Origin: Candidatus Dojkabacteria bacterium
Lineage (GTDB): Bacteria > Patescibacteriota > Dojkabacteria > SC72 > JAFGCJ01
Length of the DNA: 8,497 nt
NCBI GenBank assembly: GCA_028696915.1
Contig: JAQVGB010000039.1
Location: forward strand, 1 to 8,497
Direction: 5' to 3'
Both the position numbers and the translations under genes were made by a program. The notes beneath the pieces are model-generated. The model was given only the letters and a program-made list of their open reading frames with translations, had not been told where the DNA came from and ran no database searches. Position 1 is the stretch's first letter, and each line of letters opens with the position of its first letter. Of this stretch, positions 6,159 through 8,497 are shown in pieces.

Positions 6159-6237
6159 GGATCTGCATGTTTATGGGCCGAATTTTCGCATCCTTTTCGA
6201 GAAGATACCCTATGAAAAGGCAAAAATCTGCAGATCC
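6159..6237 (-). repeat. Inverted repeats structuring the tRNA-Phe/tRNA-Gly spacer
   Basis: GGATCTGCA (6237-6229) and TGCAGATCC (6167-6159) are a perfect 9-bp inverted repeat placed four bases after tRNA-Phe and five bases before tRNA-Gly. Inside it CCTTTTC (6220-6214) pairs with GAAAAGG (6198-6192) as a second 7-bp stem. The precursor RNA could fold into a long hairpin bringing the two tRNA ends together, possibly for nuclease processing. A third copy of the motif, GCAGATC at 6244-6238, begins at the last bases of tRNA-Phe and could make an alternative small hairpin followed by AGAUUUUU. Confidence 0.6.
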
Positions 6238-6241
6238 GATC

Positions 6242-6314
6242 TGCCGAGGGCCAGGATCGAACTGGCGACCCTACGATTTTCAGTCGTATGCTCTACCAAC
6301 TGAGCTACCTCGGC
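6242..6314 (-). tRNA. tRNA-Phe (anticodon GAA), CCA not encoded
   Basis: A complete cloverleaf of 73 bases including the discriminator: acceptor GCCGAGG/CCTCGGC, D stem GCTC/GAGC with loop AGTTGGTA, anticodon stem TACGA/TCGTA with loop CTGAAAA giving anticodon GAA (6281-6279), T stem GCCAG/CTGGC with loop TTCGATC, discriminator A. The bases after the discriminator are GAT, so CCA must be added after transcription, unlike the neighbouring tRNA-Gly. It reads UUC and UUU. Confidence 0.97.
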
Positions 6315-6332
6315 ATCGAGTGGTAGTAGTAT

Positions 6333-6363
6333 AATATAACCTATTTCTAAGGTCTAGTGTCAA
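6333..6363 (-). promoter_or_regulatory. Promoter of the tRNA-Phe/tRNA-Gly unit
   Basis: A perfect -35 box TTGACA (6363-6358) is followed 19 bases later by TATATT (6338-6333), and TATTAT (6336-6331) overlaps it with longer spacing. Transcription would begin near 6326, about a dozen bases before tRNA-Phe. The spacing is a little long. The same AT-rich block contains TATAAT on the plus strand (6330-6335), a possible -10 for the divergent tsaC-tsaE gene, but with no good -35 box, so the two directions may share this 62-base gap. Confidence 0.55.
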
Positions 6364-6376
6364 TACGCAAACAGAA

Positions 6377-7468
6377 ATGTACCGGATTATCGATCAAAAC
6401 GATAGCACCGCGCTCGACCAAGCGGTTTCGACGCTCAAACAAGGAGGTCTCATCGTCTACCCGACCGAAACGTGTTACGGGCTGGGGGCCGATGCGACAA
6501 ATCAAAAGGCGGTCGACAAACTCCTTCAGTACAAGACACGGCGTGAAGGCAAACCGATCTCGATTGCCGTAACCGGGCGCGATATGGCTCAGCAGTACTC
6601 AGAGATCAATGAAATTGCCGAAAATCTCTACGAGAACTACCTTCCCGGACCGCTGACCATCGTATCCAAGGCCACAACTGCGCTCGCCTCCGGGGTAGCG
6701 TCCGAATATGAAACGATCGGAATTCGCGTTCCTGACTACCCCTTCGTCATAGAAATGATTCGGACGCTCGGACGGCCCGTGACCGCAACTTCAGCGAATG
6801 TTTCATACAAGAACCGACCCTACAGCATCCCCGCGCTCATCCGCGATCTCCCCGAAAAACAGAAACATCTTCTCGACCTGATCATCGATGCCGGAGAGCT
6901 TCCTCACAACGAGGTTTCCACCGTTGTCGACACCACCTTGAATTCATTAAACGTTATGAGAAGCGGTCAGATCGAATTTCAAAAGAAGGGGACCGAAATC
7001 CTACGCGCCGAAACGAACAGCGCCGAGGAAACAGCCGATTTCGGGGCTATGACGACCCTGAAATTCCGCGATCAATTGAGATCGAAGTGCCTGCTGTTCG
7101 CCCTCGGAGGTGAATTGGGAAGTGGAAAGACCCAATTCACAAAGGGCATCGCCCGCCAGCTTGGGATTTCCAAAACAATAACGTCGCCGACATTTAATCT
7201 GGTGCTTGAGTACCCGTACAAACAGGGCGCAATTTCCGGTCTTCTCGTTCATATCGATACATGGCGGCTCTCAACGCCGGAGGAGTTCGACGCTCTGCAT
7301 ATCGAGCAGTTCATTACACCCGGCGCTATCATTGCGATCGAGTGGGCAGATAAGTTCTTCGACCGCATCACGGAACTCGCACAAAATAAAACGGTCAGAT
7401 CGTTTAAGGTATCGTTCACTTCCCCTGACTTGACCAAGCGGACCATTGCAGTCCATACCCTTGAATAG
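6377..7468 (+). CDS. TsaC-TsaE fusion: threonylcarbamoyl-AMP synthase joined to the t6A complex ATPase
   Basis: Two steps of t6A37 synthesis on ANN-decoding tRNAs in one 363-residue cytoplasmic chain. Residues about 1-205 are TsaC (YrdC/Sua5 fold), which makes threonylcarbamoyl-AMP from threonine, bicarbonate and ATP: YPTETCYGLG (28-37), KTRREGKPISIAV (53-65), LPGPLTIV (89-96), RVPDYP (117-122) and TATSANVS (136-143). Residues about 222-363 are TsaE, the ATPase that works with TsaB-TsaD: Walker A GGELGSGKTQF (244-254), SPTFNLVLEY (270-279), HIDTWRL (292-298) and IEWADK (321-326). Each half is close to the length of the free protein and keeps its motifs, so both are probably active. The linker (about 205-222) is short and acidic. 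The frame runs unbroken through the join. TsaB and TsaD are not in the window. The ATG lacks a Shine-Dalgarno. It diverges from the tRNA genes. Confidence 0.93.
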   Translation: MYRIIDQNDSTALDQAVSTLKQGGLIVYPTETCYGLGADATNQKAVDKLLQYKTRREGKPISIAVTGRDMAQQYSEINEIAENLYENYLPGPLTIVSKATTALASGVASEYETIGIRVPDYPFVIEMIRTLGRPVTATSANVSYKNRPYSIPALIRDLPEKQKHLLDLIIDAGELPHNEVSTVVDTTLNSLNVMRSGQIEFQKKGTEILRAETNSAEETADFGAMTTLKFRDQLRSKCLLFALGGELGSGKTQFTKGIARQLGISKTITSPTFNLVLEYPYKQGAISGLLVHIDTWRLSTPEEFDALHIEQFITPGAIIAIEWADKFFDRITELAQNKTVRSFKVSFTSPDLTKRTIAVHTLE

Positions 7469-7513
7469 ATCAATGCCGCGTTCCAACATCCCCACCCGTA
7501 TCCACGCCATCCG

Positions 7514-7542
7514 TTGAAGAATTACTCTACGGCTGATACGAT
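7514..7542 (+). promoter_or_regulatory. Promoter of the DUF1189 gene
   Basis: TTGAAG (7514-7519) and TACGAT (7537-7542) are separated by exactly 17 bases in the 107-base gap after tsaC-tsaE, giving a start near 7549 and a leader of about 27 bases. Each box matches consensus at four of six bases, so this is a moderate call. Confidence 0.45.
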
Positions 7543-7564
7543 AGAGGTGTACCTCAACTATTAT

Positions 7565-7568
7565 GGAG
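7565..7568 (+). promoter_or_regulatory. Shine-Dalgarno of the DUF1189 gene
   Basis: GGAG lies seven bases before the ATG at 7576 and fixes that start. It is the only clear Shine-Dalgarno ahead of a gene in this window. Confidence 0.6.
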
Positions 7569-7575
7569 CACCGAG

Positions 7576-8406
7576 ATGCATTTTCTCAAAAGTCTTGTTC
7601 TTTCGATCTTTTCCCCTGCCTTCTACCGGGAAGCTGTTGCAAAAGGCGGCAAAACGGCGTTTGGAGTTTTCACGCTCTTCATCGTACTCGTATCGGCACT
7701 ATCATTTGCCTATTTCGCACTGACCTTCGGACAGACCGTATACAATCTTCCCGACGAGCTGGGTGATATCCCTGCTATTACGCTCGAAGACGGCGTGCTT
7801 ACAACCGATCCTCTCAAGCCCTATGTCCTGACAGATGCGGGGCAGTACTATGCAATAGACGCGACGGGATCGATTACCGAGATCCCTCAAGGATACGCAA
7901 CCGGTATTCTCCTCACCCGGACATCAGTCGTCGTTCGATCGGAAGAGGCATACGGCGATCAGGAAATTACCTATACGGACCTTCTATCACAGCTATCCAT
8001 CGAGTCGGCAGACGGTGAGACGCTGTATATCGACCGGGAGACGGTTTCAAACTGGCTACAGCGCGCAGGAGTCGGACTTATTATTGTTTCTCCGATATTC
8101 ATTTTCCTCGGAAATTTCATCGGAAAATTGATAACGGTACTGGTTATCGGTTTGCTCGGCTCCCTTGTGCTCTCGCTGGCAGGACAGGCTGATGCACTTA
8201 GAAAAAGCATGATCATATCGTTCTACGCACTGATTCCTGTCACGTACCTCGCATTTGCCGGCAGTGTTCTTGGCAAGGGCCTTTCTCTTCTGGACATCAA
8301 CTTCAGCATCGGAACAATCTGCTGTCTGATCCCGCTATTTCTGTCACTTTTGAAATGGGGGCTCTTCTGGTGGATCGGAGCGTACGGGGTATGGAAGAAA
8401 GAGTGA
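7576..8406 (+). CDS. DUF1189-type polytopic membrane protein
   Basis: The 276 residues match the layout of the DUF1189 family, whose function is unknown. An amphipathic N-terminus with SLVLSIFSPAFYREAVAKGG (6-25) precedes a transmembrane helix (about 28-50). An extracytoplasmic region of about 110 residues follows, containing IPAITLEDGVL (65-75), a DG-type element typical of the family, and a beta-rich part with QYYAIDATGSI (90-100). Four hydrophobic segments follow (about 165-180, 184-203, 212-232 and 245-270), ending in the basic tail WKKE. It has its own likely promoter and a Shine-Dalgarno. Nothing in the sequence links it to the t6A pathway apart from position. Confidence 0.8.
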   Translation: MHFLKSLVLSIFSPAFYREAVAKGGKTAFGVFTLFIVLVSALSFAYFALTFGQTVYNLPDELGDIPAITLEDGVLTTDPLKPYVLTDAGQYYAIDATGSITEIPQGYATGILLTRTSVVVRSEEAYGDQEITYTDLLSQLSIESADGETLYIDRETVSNWLQRAGVGLIIVSPIFIFLGNFIGKLITVLVIGLLGSLVLSLAGQADALRKSMIISFYALIPVTYLAFAGSVLGKGLSLLDINFSIGTICCLIPLFLSLLKWGLFWWIGAYGVWKKE

Positions 8407-8452
8407 TTTACCAAAACGATCGATCCGAGGATTGTGTGACGTCTTCCAGACC

Positions 8453-8497
8453 CTAATCCGGAGCGAAAATGATTGCTTCGTCAGCCCCATCCGACTG
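8453..8497 (-). CDS. Possible 3' end of a convergent gene (14 codons and stop)
   Basis: The minus strand is open from the right edge to a TAG at 8455-8453, reading QSDGADEAIIFAPD. The residues look protein-like and the position, convergent with the DUF1189 gene, is reasonable, but 14 codons are too few to identify a gene. No terminator is visible in the 46 bases between the two ends. Confidence 0.2.
   Translation of the reverse strand, partial: QSDGADEAIIFAPD

Noticed and set aside
5977..6168. A 63-residue open frame on the minus strand
   Set aside because: It runs through the complete tRNA-Gly gene.
1..8497. CRISPR array, insertion sequence or toxin-antitoxin module
   Set aside because: No regularly spaced repeats, transposase motifs or paired small toxin and antitoxin genes are seen on either strand.

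Overview
The window looks like chromosomal housekeeping DNA from a bacterium with a reduced genome, most likely a member of the Candidate Phyla Radiation (Patescibacteria). This is an inference with moderate confidence. It rests on a stripped-down fts cluster with no mur genes beside it, near absence of Shine-Dalgarno sequences, apparently leaderless fts promoters, fused tRNA-modification enzymes, and tRNA genes of which only one encodes its CCA end. UGA is used as a stop codon, and base composition is near half GC by eye. I see no insertion sequence, phage gene or CRISPR array.

From about 6314 down to 1 everything lies on the minus strand. In transcription order it holds: a tRNA-Phe and tRNA-Gly pair with a structured spacer; an unrecognised 249-residue protein; ftsQ, ftsA and ftsZ (division proteins); then a separate transcription unit with a strong promoter, a T-box riboswitch and intrinsic terminator, a small DUF1232 membrane protein, and the first 318 codons of ileS (isoleucyl-tRNA synthetase). 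The T-box senses uncharged tRNA. Its terminator and antiterminator can be drawn base by base, and it has a stem IIA/B-type pseudoknot. The best specifier candidate is AUC in a very small 5' hairpin, which fits control of ileS by tRNA-Ile.

From 6377 rightward the genes are on the plus strand and diverge from the tRNAs: a TsaC-TsaE fusion (two enzymes of the t6A37 tRNA modification pathway in one chain), then a DUF1189-type membrane protein with its own promoter and the only clear Shine-Dalgarno sequence in the window. A possible 3' end of a convergent minus-strand gene sits at the right edge.

Two functions therefore meet here: tRNA biology (two tRNAs, t6A synthesis, IleRS with its tRNA sensor) and cell division (FtsQ, FtsA, FtsZ). 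The most interesting items are the unusual T-box upstream of DUF1232-ileS, the -10 box placed six bases before the ftsA and ftsQ start codons, the TsaC-TsaE fusion, and the orphan cysteine-containing gene ahead of ftsQ.
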